Shown: positions 11,617-23,760, counted from the first letter of the stretch. The stretch: 64,000 nucleotides of DNA from Panicum virgatum (GCF_016808335.1 NC_053142.1:44001674-44065673); one strand, 5' to 3'. The notes: generated by a model not told the origin, from the sequence alone. Numbers and translations are program-made.

Positions 11617-11976
11617 GCTGTGCGCCTCTCTTGGAGGGGCACGTGGCGTCGCTGGACCCCTTCCCAGCCAGGAAGTGGGTCCGGGGCCATATGTGTGATG
11701 AGGTGGAGTCCGGACGGCCGGAGTTGGCAGAATAGTACAGGGAGCAGTGCCGAGCACGCTTCGTCCCGCGTCGTAGGTCCCACAGTGCGCCACAGCGCCC
11801 GGGATGGCGGAGCAGTGACCGGAGTTGGTAGATGGGACTCCGGTCACAGCCACTGTGGGGGATGGCGGCCTAACACCATCTGTCTTGTGCACTGCAGAGG
11901 AGTGGTTGGCATTCAATGCCTCCGTACGACGGGCGGTTGAGCGGCAGAGCCGTTTGTCCCTTATGCCGAGGGGTGG

Positions 11977-12118
11977 CCTCGAGCGAGGCGGAGGTTCGCT
12001 GCCCTCGAGCGAGGCGGAAGTGGTTTGCCTACTCGAGGATAGATTCGCTACCCTCGAGCGAGGCGGAAATGCGGGGCGCAGTCGAGGGTCCTGATGGGAG
12101 CCCTTGAGCGAGGCGGAG
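11977..12118 (-). repeat. CTCGAGCGAGGCGGA repeats in the gypsy LTR
   Basis: Copies begin near 11977, 12002, 12051 and 12102, about 25-50 bp apart. The same motif is repeated five times with a regular 50 bp period in the LTR at 30431. It lies in the U3 side of the minus-strand LTR, upstream of its TATA box. Confidence 0.75.
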
Positions 12119-12824
12119 ATCGTCCCGCGGGCCCGAGAGGGGTGTGAATGGGCTGCATGCTGGGCTTCTTTGAGTTCTTTCCTTCCTTCCAGATTGGAAG
12201 GAGGCCGCGGGTCTTCGTGGGCCCAGTTGCCTTATCATGTGTTTGCGTTTTTCAGAGCGATTCCAGTATCACGATTAGGGTGTCCCTAATCGTGGTGCTC
12301 GGTAGTAGCCCCCGAGGCTTTGGTCGAGTCAAGGGATTTGGCCAAAGGGTATTTCGGCGATTTTCCCCCTTGATGTGATCGGACAATGCCGTGCACCCAC
12401 CAGGCACGCCTGAGCGACAGCCCGGCGGATGTGACAATTCGTCGGTTGGGGTAGTGCGCCCGTGGGCGAAGAGCTTCGAGGCGCATGCCTTTTTTGGTTT
12501 GTTCTGGGGCCGAGACGTGTCCGTGCGCTGAGGGGGCCAGGGCGACGATGGCGCCTGCTGCTCGGCAGCTGGCGCTTTCGTTGCGCTGTCTCGCGCTCAG
12601 GGCCTTGGATCGGCTTTCCCTGGTTGCCTTGCGTTGCGCCGTTCGAGGGAGGTCGGCCTGAGCCGATGCTGTGTCGCTTAGCATCCAGGGGCCCAGCTTC
12701 ATTTTGTTCGGTCGTGTCTCGGCGCGGTAATCGAGGGCATCCTTTGCTCGTGGAGTGCCGCGCCATCACGGGCGGTCCAAGCCTTCGCCCTTCGACAGGC
12801 TTGAAGCTTGGCGCCTGACGCAGC

Positions 12825-13470
12825 TATAAATAGGGGTCGTGGGGTTCCCTTTCCTCTCCAACTTCCCTGCTCTTTCTTCCAGCATTGCCTAAGTCTTAAT
12901 GTTTTCCTTTGCCTTTCGTGACCGGCCCCCAGATAGGGTGGTCTGGCTTTTTTAGGCTTTGGTGCTAGAAGAATGCTTGCGAGCGGCCGGGGAAGACCGG
13001 AGAGGGCGTGCGCACCATCCCTCGGCTTCAGTGGGATCAGCAGAAGAGCATTGGGCCCGTGGGGTCCTGCCCCTGCGATGTCCCCTAGCCTGAAGGGGGA
13101 TGGAGACGCCTGACCATGGCATTAGTACCAGGTTTGGTGGCTGTTCTTCGCATCGTCCCCCCGGCAACAAGGATGCTCTCGGGGAGACGGTGCGGAGGGT
13201 GCTGTCCGCCAGCTCGACCCCCCGCATAGTCTTCAGTGGAGGAGAAGCTAGAAAAAAGCTTGCGAGGAGAGCATCCCGCAGGACCCGTGAGGTCTGGTGG
13301 CTGTTCCTCGCATCCCTAGCAGCCTGGCCGTCGCGCCAGCTAGGTTCTCAGTGCCTTTCTTCGTCGCTCGCTCCTCCCCAAGACAGGGAAAATTGCCACG
13401 CAGGTGCAATGTGTTTGTATTTTTCGACGGCTTCGCGCCGGTAACCCTTTGTAATCTTTATTTGCATTGA
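12825..13470 (+). promoter_or_regulatory. plus-strand TATA unit inside the gypsy 3' region (copy 1)
   Basis: TATAAATAGGGGTCGTGGG at 12825 is a strong TATA-box context pointing away from the direction of gag-pol. About 640 bp later CCTTTGTAATCTTTATTTGCATTGAG resembles a plant polyadenylation region. The same pair occurs at 20347 and about 20970 in the second body. The frame at 13100-13444 is partly conserved in the second copy. Whether this is a real antisense transcript or a relic is unknown. Confidence 0.4.
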
Positions 13471-14890
13471 GAAATGAAGTCCCTTTCTCCTTTACGGGGA
13501 GGCTGACCGAGGGTATAGGGATATACAGAGGGTTATAGTCCTCGAATATGTGTGAAGTCTCCTTCGCAGGGGCGCGTCAGCGCACCCGCGGGTGTAGCCC
13601 CCAAGGCCTTGGAGGAGAGTTTGTGCTCGTCCGAGGGCTATAAACGTTGCCCCACTGGGTTGCCTCACCGGGGTGGCCATCCAGCATCTTTTTCAGCCGG
13701 CAACGGCACTCTTTCAGCCACCCTCGGCATTCTCCGTGCTGGTACAATGACCCAGTGTTCAGCTTAACCATCAGGAGAGCGCATGTTAATAGCGGTGGAT
13801 TTGGTTATACACGTGGAGCTTCGTAGTCGACGGTCGTCGACTTATTCGAGGGTGCGGTCTGAACCATGGTGTGCGAGGAGCCCCCGAGCCTAGGCCCATG
13901 TGAAGGCGTTCAGGGGAACTCTCGTCTTTGATTACGACCCTCGTCGCCCTTCCGTAGGGAGGAGTGGTGAAGCGCACCATGCTACCCATGCCCGGGCCAC
14001 GAGCTATGGCTGCTTCAGTGAGCTGTTAGCGGGTAGTTCAAGCGTACGTCCGTGCCCCGTTCGATAAGGGTCGGCTCGTGGTCCATGGACACATCACATA
14101 AAGCTCTTGCGAAGGTTCGCTAGGCGGGGCTCGGACCCGTTCGATAGGGTCCGAGGGCTCGATGCTCTCCCTCGATGGGATCCCCCTTCTAGGCACCCTC
14201 GACTGGCCTTGAACACTACGTAGGATGTCTTGAACTCCGCGTTCGAGGGTAGCTTGTACGACACATCCATGCAGTCCCTGACTCTAGCGATCACGGGCCA
14301 GGCTTCGAACCCCTGATCAGTAAGGCCTCGGAATGCGATTCCTTCGAGGTGAAGAGACCCCGAAAGGAATATTCCATCATGATTCGAGAATAGCGCAGAG
14401 TCGCGAGTCACGCGCGCGGGTCTTCCGCTGGTTGTGGGCGACGTGGCCCCATTCGTGCGGTGTGGTGAGGGCGCGCCTTTTCAGGCGGCAGCCTCGGGCA
14501 GACGAAGCGGCGTGGGCGGCGACTGACGGATGGGATAGTGCAACAGTCGCGCCGCGCTCGCCGGTTACCGTGCCACAGTTATTGCTGCATGCTCGCGTGG
14601 GAGACTCCGCGGTCGTGGGGCCCAACCGTCAGCGGCAGCGAAATTTACCGCATTCAATGCGGTAGATTCGGGCTGTGGTGGCGGACCCGCCCGTCGCAGT
14701 GAATAAAAACGAAGTGAAAGGGGTTGTTTGGGCTCACCTAGCCATTTGCCATCGTCTCGCTTCACCTTCTCCGCCTCCCCTGCATCCTGAGCGCACAGCC
14801 AAGAGTGAAAGGAGGAAGAGAAAGGGGAGGGAGAACGCACCTTAGCCATCCCGGAGCCTTCATTCCCACATCCCCCCTCGATTCGAAGAG

Positions 14891-17800
14891 ATGTCGGATG
14901 TCCAGGAGCCCTTGCCATGGGGGAGGTCCTCCGCCACTGTGGCGGATCTGGAGCAGTTGGTCGCCGACTGGCTGTTGCCGCTGAACCCCGTCTCAGGGGC
15001 GCCGGCGTGGATTTCCCCGCTGCCAGAGGATACCGAGCCGAAGCCCCCCAAGGCTACGTTGTGAGCTTCGTGCATCTTCACGAACGGGGCTTCGGCGTCC
15101 CCGTCTGCAGGTTCATGCGGGCTCTGTGTGAGTACTACAGAGCGGAGCTGCATAACTTCAGCCCCAACTCCATCTCGCAGGCGGCGGTTTTCGTCGCCGT
15201 CTGCGAGGGGTGCCTCGGCATCAAAGCCCACTGGGATCTGTGGATCCACCTGTTCCGCGGCGAACTCTTCGTCGAGAATGCGCGGGGCCAACCGAAGCGG
15301 TTCGCGCGCGCTGGTGGCCTGACGCTTCACGTCCGCCCGTACCGGAAGAACTTATACATCCCAGGCAAGATGACGACGAACAATGCCGGGTGGAGTCGAG
15401 GGTGGTTCTACCTTAGAAACTACAGCGGCGCGCTCCCGGCGTTCACCAACAGGGTACTCCGGGAGCGACCACCGAAGTGGGACTGGGGGGTGTCGCCCCC
15501 CAGCGTAACAAGCCAAGCTCGGAGTCCTCACTGATGCGCTGGCGCATCTGGCGAAGAAGGGGTTGACGGCGGTGGCCATCATCACAAACTTCCACCGGCA
15601 GAGGGTGATCCCTCTCATGGAGAGAGCCCTGCCGATATTCAAGCTCACCCCCGGGACCCAGGCTTCGGGCTCGAGGACGGCGGTCGAGCTGCTTTCCCGC
15701 ACCACCACCTCCCGGAGGGCGAGGTACGCGGTGGCGGAGTTCCCCCACGACCCCGAGGATCTTTGGAGGATCAAGATGCACCCAGAGGTGGGGTACATTT
15801 CCCTGGTGAGTCATGATCCCAGATTCGTCGCGTATCTTATGCGGTCCTTTCCCTCCTAATTTCAACTCGGTCATGCTTTGCAGGGGTTGAAGTGCCACCC
15901 CTCGAGGCCTCCGGTCCCTGAAGAATGCCAGATCAACCACCTGCATGCAGAGAAGTTGAAGAGGGGGAAGGACACGGCGGAGGCAAAGGCCGAGAGGAAG
16001 AGGAAGAGGAAGGTTAAGCACGACAAGGCGTGCAAGATCGCTCACGCGGAGGGGAAGCCGCGGCCTGCCACGCCCGAGTCCACGGACGAGGAGGAGGAGG
16101 AGGCCTCGGATGCCGAGGGTCACCTTCTGGGGGACGGCGGGGCGGCGGCAGGTGCGAGTTCCCCGCCGACCTATCGGCGGTATGATGACGAGGGGGCTCC
16201 GGCGGCGCCGAAAGAAGCAAGGACCGCGGCGGAGTCGTCGGCGGATCCGTCCCTCGAAGGGGCGGAGCGGGAGTCGTCCCCTCTGGCGGCGGGTGAGGAG
16301 ACGCCCGCGCCCCGAGTGCTGATTTGTGGCGACGAGCCCGCGGTGGGCGTGGAGACGCCCGTGCTGTCAGCCCCGAGCCTCCAGGCCGACCCGAGGGGGG
16401 CGCCCTCGGGACAGTCTTCGAGGGGCGGCGCGGTGCCGCGGGCCCGAAGGAGCGGTACGAGAAAGCGGAGCAGGAGTGCTTGATCCGGGTAAGTGGACTT
16501 GGACTTTTATTTCTGTTGTCTGTTTGGTCGATTTCTCGATCCCGTTGTCCTCAGCTTTTGTTCCTCGATTTCCAGCCCCGGGGCCGTCGCCAAGGATGCG
16601 GGCCAGCTCACCCCAACTAAGGCCCTCAAGACCGGGGCACGCAATACGTCGCACACGGCGCCGCAGCCCCTGCCTGCCGTGGACCTCGTGGCGGCGGCCG
16701 CAAAGCTGCGGGAAGCGATGGCTCGAGGGGCCCAGGCGGCCCAGCAAGCTCGAGCATAGGAGGAGGATGGCGACGCCGGCCAGAGCGGTGCAAAAGCAGA
16801 CGCTCAGGCTGACTATGGGGGGGAGACCGGCCGGGGCGGTACGAATGGCACCGCTCGGCCGGACATCGAAGTTGAGGCCGGTCGGGGCGATGTGGCTGAC
16901 ATCACCCGGCCGGTTACAGGAGAAGAAACTGTTGGGGCCGCACAGGAGCGCCCCGCCGACCATGTGGAGGTGGAGACCCTCGTCCTCGAGCCCCCGAGGG
17001 CTGAGGTCGAGAGCGTCGCGGGGGAGGAGACGGCGCTAGGGGCGCCGGGGGTGGAAGGAGCCCCCATCTCGGAGTCCGCCGAGACCCGGGACGAGGGTAT
17101 CGTCAAGGTGGCGACGGTGCAAGTGGCGCAGGGGAGCATGGTGCCGGTGGTGGAGCTGCCGGACAGCAGCGAGGAGTACGGGGATTCGATGGATATCGAC
17201 CCTGCTGTTGCGGCAAACGCCGCCGCACACGTCGCCGAGTTCGCATCGGCCAGCGTGGATGTGCTCGAGACGGGGACATCCGAGGGGCCTCATCACGGGA
17301 CAATCGTCCCGTCCGGGGTCCCCTCGGAGTTTCTCCGTAAAGAGCAAGAGGAGGAGGAGGCCTAGAACGCGCAGCTCGACGTCGGCCGTGAGATCCTACA
17401 AGCCCTCGACCGCGCCTTCCAGCTCCATCAGAGGACGGATTACCAGGTCGGCCAGGTAAATGCTTTCCCCTGAAAATTGCTCGGATTCGATTTCGGCTTT
17501 AACATGCTTTTACCCACACCCTTTCATTTGCAGCGCCTGAGGGAAATCTCGCGCGAAAAGAGCGTCGAGATGACCCGGATGTACTCCCAGATGAGCTAGC
17601 TCGGGCAGCACAACATCGAGCTAGTGCTCAAGAACATCGAGGCTAACACTAAGATGGCGGATCTGGGAGCGCATCAGCAAGCGCTGGAGGAGGATCTAGC
17701 GCGGGTTATCGGTGAGCGGGATGTCCAGAGGGCCGAGGCGGAGCAGAAGGCTCGGGAGGCCGAAGCGCAGGCTGCCGAGCTGCAACGCCTCCGGACAGCG

Positions 17801-18370
17801 CTCGAGGAGAAGGCTCGGGGAGCCGAGGCGCAGAGCGACGAGCTACGGCGCTTCAGGACATCGCTTGAGTAGCGGGAGACCGAGCTCCTCCACAAGGAAG
17901 TGACCATGGTCGCGCTCACCGGGACCCTCCGGGAAAAGGGTGAGGCCCTCGAGGAGAAGGAGGTAGCCCTCCAGAACGTGGGGGCCGCCCTCAAGGAGAC
18001 GGAAGACTCCTTGTCCTCGCTCGAAGAGGCCGCCCGAGTCCAGAGGGAAGAGGCGCAGAAGAGCATCATGGGTAAGTATCTTCGAATTTTCGTTGGTTCG
18101 TTTCTTTTCGTAGCTTACATTGATTTCCTTTGCTCAGAGCTGAGGCAGAAGGTGGCGGACGAGTCCGTGGCGAAGGAAGCAGTTCACATCGCGCTCACGG
18201 CAGCACAGGCGGAATTTGCTGAGCTGGAGCAAACCGCCGTGAGCGTGTGCCAAGGGCTCGAGGGAGAGGGTGCCATCTCGGGCAGTTTGGTGATCAGCCG
18301 CCTGCGCGCGCTAGGCGGTCGGATTGCCGAACACGCCAAGTGCTCCTTCCGCCTTGGTGTCCTGCGGGAT
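14891..18370 (+). pseudogene. antisense gene of the Tat gypsy element (PF04195 type), broken copy 1
   Basis: The gene lies opposite to gag-pol in the 3' part of the element, a known trait of Tat-lineage elements. The start ATG at 14891 begins MSDVQEPLPWG. A 1 bp loss near 15045 shifts the frame. The following stretch (about 15054-15500) carries the conserved core ERGFGVP, ELHNFSPNSI and AVFVAVCEG of the family Pfam calls 'putative gypsy type transposon'. Downstream are a basic, acidic-patch region (15878-16480) and a coiled-coil region rich in Glu, Ala and Arg heptads (about 17620-18070), separated by likely introns, e.g. 18072-18137 (GTAAGT...TTGCTCAG). In-frame stops occur near 17599 and 17870. 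The 3' end is lost at the fusion with gag. The function of this family is not established. Confidence 0.7.
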
Positions 18371-19800
18371 GGCCATGAACTTGGCATAACAAGGACTGCC
18401 AAGAATGGCATGACAGGATCCCCGAAACCCCACCACCTCAAAGGTGAGTACTTCCTTGCGGAAGTTGGCTGCCATGCCGAAGCAGACAGGCAGATCGATC
18501 TGGCCGAGGGGTTGGACTCGCTTCCCCGGCGCAACACCATGAAATGGTGACTTGCTGGGGCGAAGTTTGTTCAATCCAATCCCCATGAGCTCCAAGGTGT
18601 GGGCGTACATGATGTTTAGGCTGCTGCCTCCGTCCATGAGCACCTTGGAGAAGCGGGTGTTGCCGATGATGGGGTCGACAACGAGTGGATATCGTCCCGG
18701 ATGCGGGACGTAGTCGGGGTGATCCTCGCGGCCAAAGGAAATGGTTTCCTTCGACCAATCGAGGTAGGATGGCATGGCCTTGGTGACGGAGAAGACTTCC
18801 CGGCGCTCACGCTTGCGCTGCCGAGAGGTCATGTTTGTCGTTGGTCCTCCAAAGATGAAGAATGTGTTTTCCACCAGGGGGAACTCGTCATCTTCACCTT
18901 TGTCGCCAGCATCCTTTTTCCTGTCCTCGTCGTGATGCGCGACGCGGTTGTAGTACTTCTTGAGCATCTCGCATTGCTCGAGGGTGTGGTTGACCGAGCC
19001 CTTGTGGTAAGGACACGGCTTCTTAAGCATATCGTCGAATAGGCCACCACCGCCTCGAGGGGGGTCTCGAGGTCCTTTGCGGTCCGGGGCAGCAGCGAAG
19101 GCCTCCTCGGAGTCCTCTGTCCGCCCCGACGCGCACTGGTTCGGTGGGACCGGCTTCTTTCACTTCCTACCCCGCTTCTGTTTCTTGACGGGGGCGTTGG
19201 GCTTGACGTTGCTGCCCTCCGCGGGCGCATCGTCCTTGCGCTTGCTCGACTTATCATCGAAGATGGCACCAACAGCCTCCTCGCCGGCGGAGTAGTTGGT
19301 GGTGGCATCGAACAGCTTGTTGGTGTTGGCGGATCGGCTTCTCGCAAGCTCATGCACCCGGTTCCTGCACGTCGTACCCTCGAGGAAGGCGTTGATGACC
19401 TCGACGTGGGTGACGCCGGGGAGCTCGGTGCATTGCTTGGAGAAGTGCCGCACGTAGCCGCGCAGGGACTCGTTGGATTTCTGGCAACACCCTTTGAGGT
19501 CACAGGAGTTCCCAGGGCGCACGTATGTGCCCTGGAAGTTGCCCACGACGATCTTGACTAAGTCGGCCCAGTTGTGGATCTGATCCGCGGGTAAGTGCTT
19601 GAGCCACGTTCGTGTGGCATCAGCAAGGTGAAGAGGAAGGTTGAGGGTGATGACCGCATCTTCCGTCGTGCCGCCTAGCTGGCAAGCTATGCGGTAATCA
19701 TTGAGCCAGACTGCAGGATCAGTCTCGCCCGAGTACTTGACGAGGGTGGTGGGTTGTCGAAAGCGCGGGGGAAAAGAAGCAGTTCGAATCTGCTGGTCAA
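18371..19800 (-). pseudogene. gag/protease fragment of the Tat gypsy element, in pieces
   Basis: Minus-strand frames at 19546-19160 and 19030-18371 match the gag gene at 28882-27149 part for part: GNFQGTYVRPGNS, the lysine-rich stretch, PCPYHKG, then the aspartic-protease-like VLMDGGSSLN. It ends within the AIP codons near 18371, where antisense-gene sequence is joined on. Frameshifts separate the pieces. The right edge near 19800 joins the 3' untranslated part of another body. Confidence 0.8.
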
Positions 19801-20346
19801 AGGGTGTTTCCGCAATTTCCCCCTTGACGAGGCTTTGGTCGAGTTGATGGATTCAGCCAAAGGGTGTTTCCGCAATTTCCCCCTTGACGTGTTTAGTCAA
19901 AGTCGTGCACCTGCTGGGCGCGCCTGAGCGCAGGCCTGGCGGATGTGACAACACGCCGGTCGGGATAGTACGCCCGTGGGGGGAGTACTTCGAGGCGCGC
20001 GCCTCTTCGTTTGTTTGTGTAAAGGACAAGACGTGTCCGCGCACTGAGGGGGGCCAGGGTGACGGTGGCACCCGCTGCTTGGCAGCTAGTGCTCCCATCG
20101 TGCTGTCCCGTACGTAGGGCCTTGGCCCCAGCGTTCTTGGTTGCTTTACGGCGCGCCGTTCGAGGGCATCCGGCCAGGGCCGATGCTGCACCGCTTAGCA
20201 TCCGGGGGCTCAGCTCCGCTTTGTTTCGTTCGGTCGTGTCTCGGCGCAGGGACCGAGGACATCCTTTGCTCGTGGAGCGCCGCTTTGTCACGGGCGATAC
20301 AAGCCTCCGCTCTTCGAAAAGCTCGAAGCTTTGTGCCCGGCGCAGT

Positions 20347-20998
20347 TATAAATAGGGGTCGTGGGATTTCCCTTCTTCTCCAGCCTTCCGACTCTTTCTT
20401 CCAGCATTGCCTAAATCTTGTAATGTTTCCTTTGCCTTTTTGCGACCGGCCCCCAGATGGGGTGGCCTGGCTTTTTTAGGCTTTTGGCACTAGAAGAATG
20501 CTTGCGAGCGGTTGGGGAAGACCGGAGTGGGCGTGCGCACCATCCCTCAGCTTCAGTGGGATCAGCAGAAGAGCATTGGGCCCGTGGGGTCCTGCTCCTG
20601 CGATGTCCCCTAGCCTGAAGGGGGATGGAGACGCCTGACCGGGGCGCTGGCGCCAGGTCCGGCGGCTGTTTTTCGCATCGTCCCCCCCGGCGACAAGGTT
20701 GCTCTCGGGGAGACGGTGCGGAGGGCGCGTTCCGCCAGCTTGACCCCCCGCGTGGTCTTCGGTGGAGGAGACGCTAGAAGAAGGCTTGCGAGGAGAGCGT
20801 CCCGCTGGACCCGTGAGGTCTGGGGGCCGCTTCTCGCATCCCTAGCAGCCTCGCCGCTGCGTCAACTAGGGGCTTGGTGCCTTTCTTCGTCGCTCGCTCC
20901 TCCCCAAGACAGGGAAAATTGCCACATAGGTGGCAAGGTGTTTGTATCTTTCGATGGCTTCGCGCCGGTGACCCTTTGTAATCTTTACTTGCATTGAG
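20347..20998 (+). promoter_or_regulatory. plus-strand TATA unit inside the gypsy 3' region (copy 2)
   Basis: TATAAATAGGGGTCGTGGG at 20347 and CCTTTGTAATCTTTACTTGCATTGAG near 20972 repeat the arrangement at 12825-13470. The reading frame at 20716-20997 shares with copy 1 the blocks REVW, SLAA and CLSSSLAPPQDRENCH. A shared frame between two copies can also come simply from recent common descent. Confidence 0.4.
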
Positions 20999-22450
20999 CA
21001 ACAAAGTCCCCTTTCTCCTCTGCGGGGAGGATTACCGAGGGTATAAGGGTGTACATAGAGTTACGACCCTCGAATATGTGTGAAGTCTCCTTCGCGGGGG
21101 CGCGTCAGCGCACCCGCGGGTGTAGCCCCCGAGGCCTTGGAGGAGCGTTTGTGCTCGTCCAAGGGCTACAAACGTTGTCCCACTGGGTAGCTTTACTGGG
21201 ATGGCCGTCCAGCGTCTTTTTAGCCGGCATCGGCACTTTTTCAGCCGGCCTCGGCACTCTTAGTGCTGGTACGGCGATCTGGCGTTCAGCTTTAGCCGTT
21301 AGGGGGACGTACGCTAATAGCGGTGGGTTCGGTTTACGCGTGGAGCTTCATAAGTGATGGTTGTCGATTTATTCGAGGGTGTGGTTTTGAACCGTGGTGT
21401 GCGAGGAGCCCCCGAGCCTAGGCCCATGTGAAGGCGTTCAGGGGAAACCCTCGACTTCAATTACGACCCTCGTCGCCCTTCCGCAGGGAGGAGGGGTGAA
21501 GCGCACCATGCTACCCATGCCCGGGCCGCGAGCTATGGCTGCTTCAGTGAGCTATTAGCGGGTTGTTCAAGTGGACGTCCGTGCCCCGTTCGATAGGGGT
21601 CGGCTCGTGGTCCATAGACACGTCTCATAAAGCGCTCGCGAGGGTTCGCTAGGCGGGGCTCGAACCCATTCGGTAGGGTTCGAGGGCTCGATGCTCTCCC
21701 TCGATGGGATCCCCCTTCTAGGCACCCTCGACTGGCCTTGAACACTGCGTAGGATGTCTCGAACTCCGCGTTCGAGGGTAGCTTGTACGGCACATCCCTG
21801 CAATCCCTGACTCTGGTGATCTGGGGCGCCTGTCGAACCCCCTGAAGGGCCAGGCTTCGATCCCCTGATCAGTAAGGCCTCGAAACGCAATTCCTTCGAG
21901 GGTAAAGAGACCCCTGAAGGAATATTCCGTCTTGGTTTGAAACGACGTGCAGTCGCAAGTCGTGCGCGCGGGTCTTCCGCTGGTGGTGGGAAAACGTGGC
22001 CCGATTCGTGTGGTGCGACGTGGGCGCGCCTTTTCAGGCGTCGGCCTCGGGCAGACGGAGCGGCGTGGGAGGCGGCTGACGGATGGGATAACACAACAGT
22101 CGCGTCGTGCCCGCCGGTTACCGTGCCGCATTTATCGCTGCGTGCGCGCGTGGGAAACTCCGTGGTCGTGGGGCCCACCCGTCAGTGATATCAAAATCTA
22201 TCGCATTGAATGCGGTAGATATGGGCCGTGGCTGTGGGTGCGCCCCCCGTGGTAAATAAATACGGAGAAGAAAGGAATGTTTTGGGTTCACCTGGCCATT
22301 TGCCTCCGTCCCGCTTCGCCTTCGCCTTCTCCGCCTCCATTGCTTTCCGAACCCGTAGCCAAGAGCGAGAAGGGGAAGGGAGAAAGAGGGAGAGAGGGAC
22401 TTTAGCCATTTCGGAGTCTTCCTTTTTCCATCCCCCCTTGACTCTCGGAG

Positions 22451-23284
22451 ATGTCGGACATCCAGGAGCCCTTGCCATGGGGGAAGTCCTCCGCCACCGT
22501 CGCGGTGCTGGAGCAGCTGGTCGCCGAACGGCTGCTGCCGCGGAACTCCGACACGGGGGCGCCGGCGTGGATTTCCCCGCACCCGGATGAGTCTGAGCCG
22601 AAGCCCCCGCAGGGCTACGTCGTGAGCTTCGTGCGCCTCCACGAACGGGGCTTCGGCGTCCCCGCCAGTAAGTTCATGAGGGCGCTGTGCGAGTACTACG
22701 GAGTGGAGCTGCACAATTTCAGCCCCAACTCCATCTCGCAGGCGGCGGTCTTCGTCGCCGTCTGTGAGGGGTACCTCCGATTTTCCGTCGTTTTGCTTTC
22801 TTTCGTGGCTAATGTTGATTTCCTTTGCTCAGAGCTGAGGCAAAAGGTGGCGGATGAGACCGCGGCGAAGGAAGCGGTCCACACCGCGCTCACGGCGGCA
22901 CAGATGGAGTTTGCTGAGCTGGAGCAGACCGCCGTGAGCGTGTGTCAAGAGCTCGAGGGGGAGGGCGCCGTCTCGGGCAGTTCGGTGATCAGCCGCCTGC
23001 GCGCGCTAGGCGGCCGGATTGCCGAACACGCCAAGAGTACCTTCCGCCTCGGTGTCCTGCGGGCTCTCGCCGTGGCCTCGACGCATTACCTCATGGATCT
23101 CCAGAGGGTGTCGTCGGGGTACGTCGTTCCCGATGATGCGGATGCGGACGCCGCGTCGGTCATCATGGATGAAGCTGACGCAGCCGCGGAGGAATTCGCC
23201 ACCGTCCTCGCCGAGAAGCTTGAGGCAGACATCCCTCCCATCGCTGAATTCGACGCCCCTGAAGACCCGCAGGGGGGGTGGTAG
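22451..23284 (+). pseudogene. antisense gene of the Tat gypsy element, internally deleted copy 2
   Basis: An open frame of 277 codons from the same MSDIQEPLPWG start as copy 1, without the frameshift copy 1 carries at that point. It has the ERGFGVP and ELHNFSPNSI core. After CEGY it jumps to sequence that in copy 1 is intron (RFSVVLLSFVAN...), then to the C-terminal exon (LRQKVADE...). About 2.85 kb of the middle is therefore missing and an intron remnant is read as protein. It preserves the C-terminus that copy 1 lost, ending EDPQGGW. A/T-rich sequence with ATATATGAAA and TTTATTTCATAA follows (23360-23395), consistent with a polyadenylation region. Confidence 0.65.
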
Positions 23285-23730
23285 CCTGTAGGAAAGTTGG
23301 GCCTCGAAGCCCATTGTAAATAGATTAGTGTTTATCACAGTCGCTCTTTGTAATCGCATCCTATGAATATATGAAATTTTATTTCATAATTTGAATGTGT
23401 GGCCTGTCGAGGCCTCGTGTGTTCGAGCCTGTGTTTTTTTTTACTTTACTTCCGTGTTCTTCGTATGCGACTTAGATAAACATCTGCGAGGAAGTTCGCA
23501 TTCATAAGCAACGTAGGCGTAGGGTGGTGAGGGGGGTGCCGTATCCCGGAGGCGTAGGCGGCCCCACGACTCGGCCAGCCCCGTACCATAGTTGCTTATG
23601 CCTCGCGTCCATTTTTTCCAAGGATACGAGAAGCTTAGGGTCGAGACGGAAATATTTCGAAAAAACATTGGCGACTTTTTGGGGACGTTCGGGGGTTCCC
23701 CCCGTAGTAGCCCCCGAGGGAGGCTCGGCT

Positions 23731-23760
23731 TTGCCGAGGGTAAAGCCGAGCGTACCTCGA
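23731..23760. terminator. stem-loop between the convergent gypsy genes
   Basis: GCTCGGCTTT and AAAGCCGAGC flank a 9-base spacer, giving a 10 bp perfect stem. It lies between the 3' end of the antisense gene (plus strand) and the 3' end of pol (minus strand). A role in ending convergent transcripts is inference. Confidence 0.35.

Larger units (their letters stand above)
9889..12304 (-). repeat. 3' LTR of a Tat-lineage gypsy element, split by a solo copia LTR
   Basis: Pieces 9889-10109 and 11617-12304 form the second half (plus-strand view) of the LTR seen complete at 30431-31858. The first half is missing and the Helitron helicase abuts directly. The outer end lies at 12304, just before GTAGCCCCCGAGG, the polypurine tract read on the minus strand, so this is the 3' LTR of the leftward element to its right. 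The end sequence (GCTCGGTA) is degenerate compared with CCCGACA in the full LTR. Confidence 0.75.
12305..19800 (-). mobile_element. internal region of a Tat-lineage gypsy element with pol deleted
   Basis: Read leftward, the body starts with a gag fragment (19800-18371), jumps directly into the antisense-gene region (18370-14891), and ends at the polypurine tract (about 12320-12305) next to the 3' LTR. Protease-distal gag, reverse transcriptase, RNase H and integrase are all missing. The junction at about 18371 joins the codons for AIP of gag to the antisense gene. There is no 5' LTR or primer-binding site at the right edge; the next body begins at once. Confidence 0.75.

Noticed and set aside
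12305..19800. Reading 14891-18370 as a host gene with a transposase
   Set aside because: Its position in two copies of the same retroelement and on the antisense strand of the 3' region makes it a part of the Tat element.
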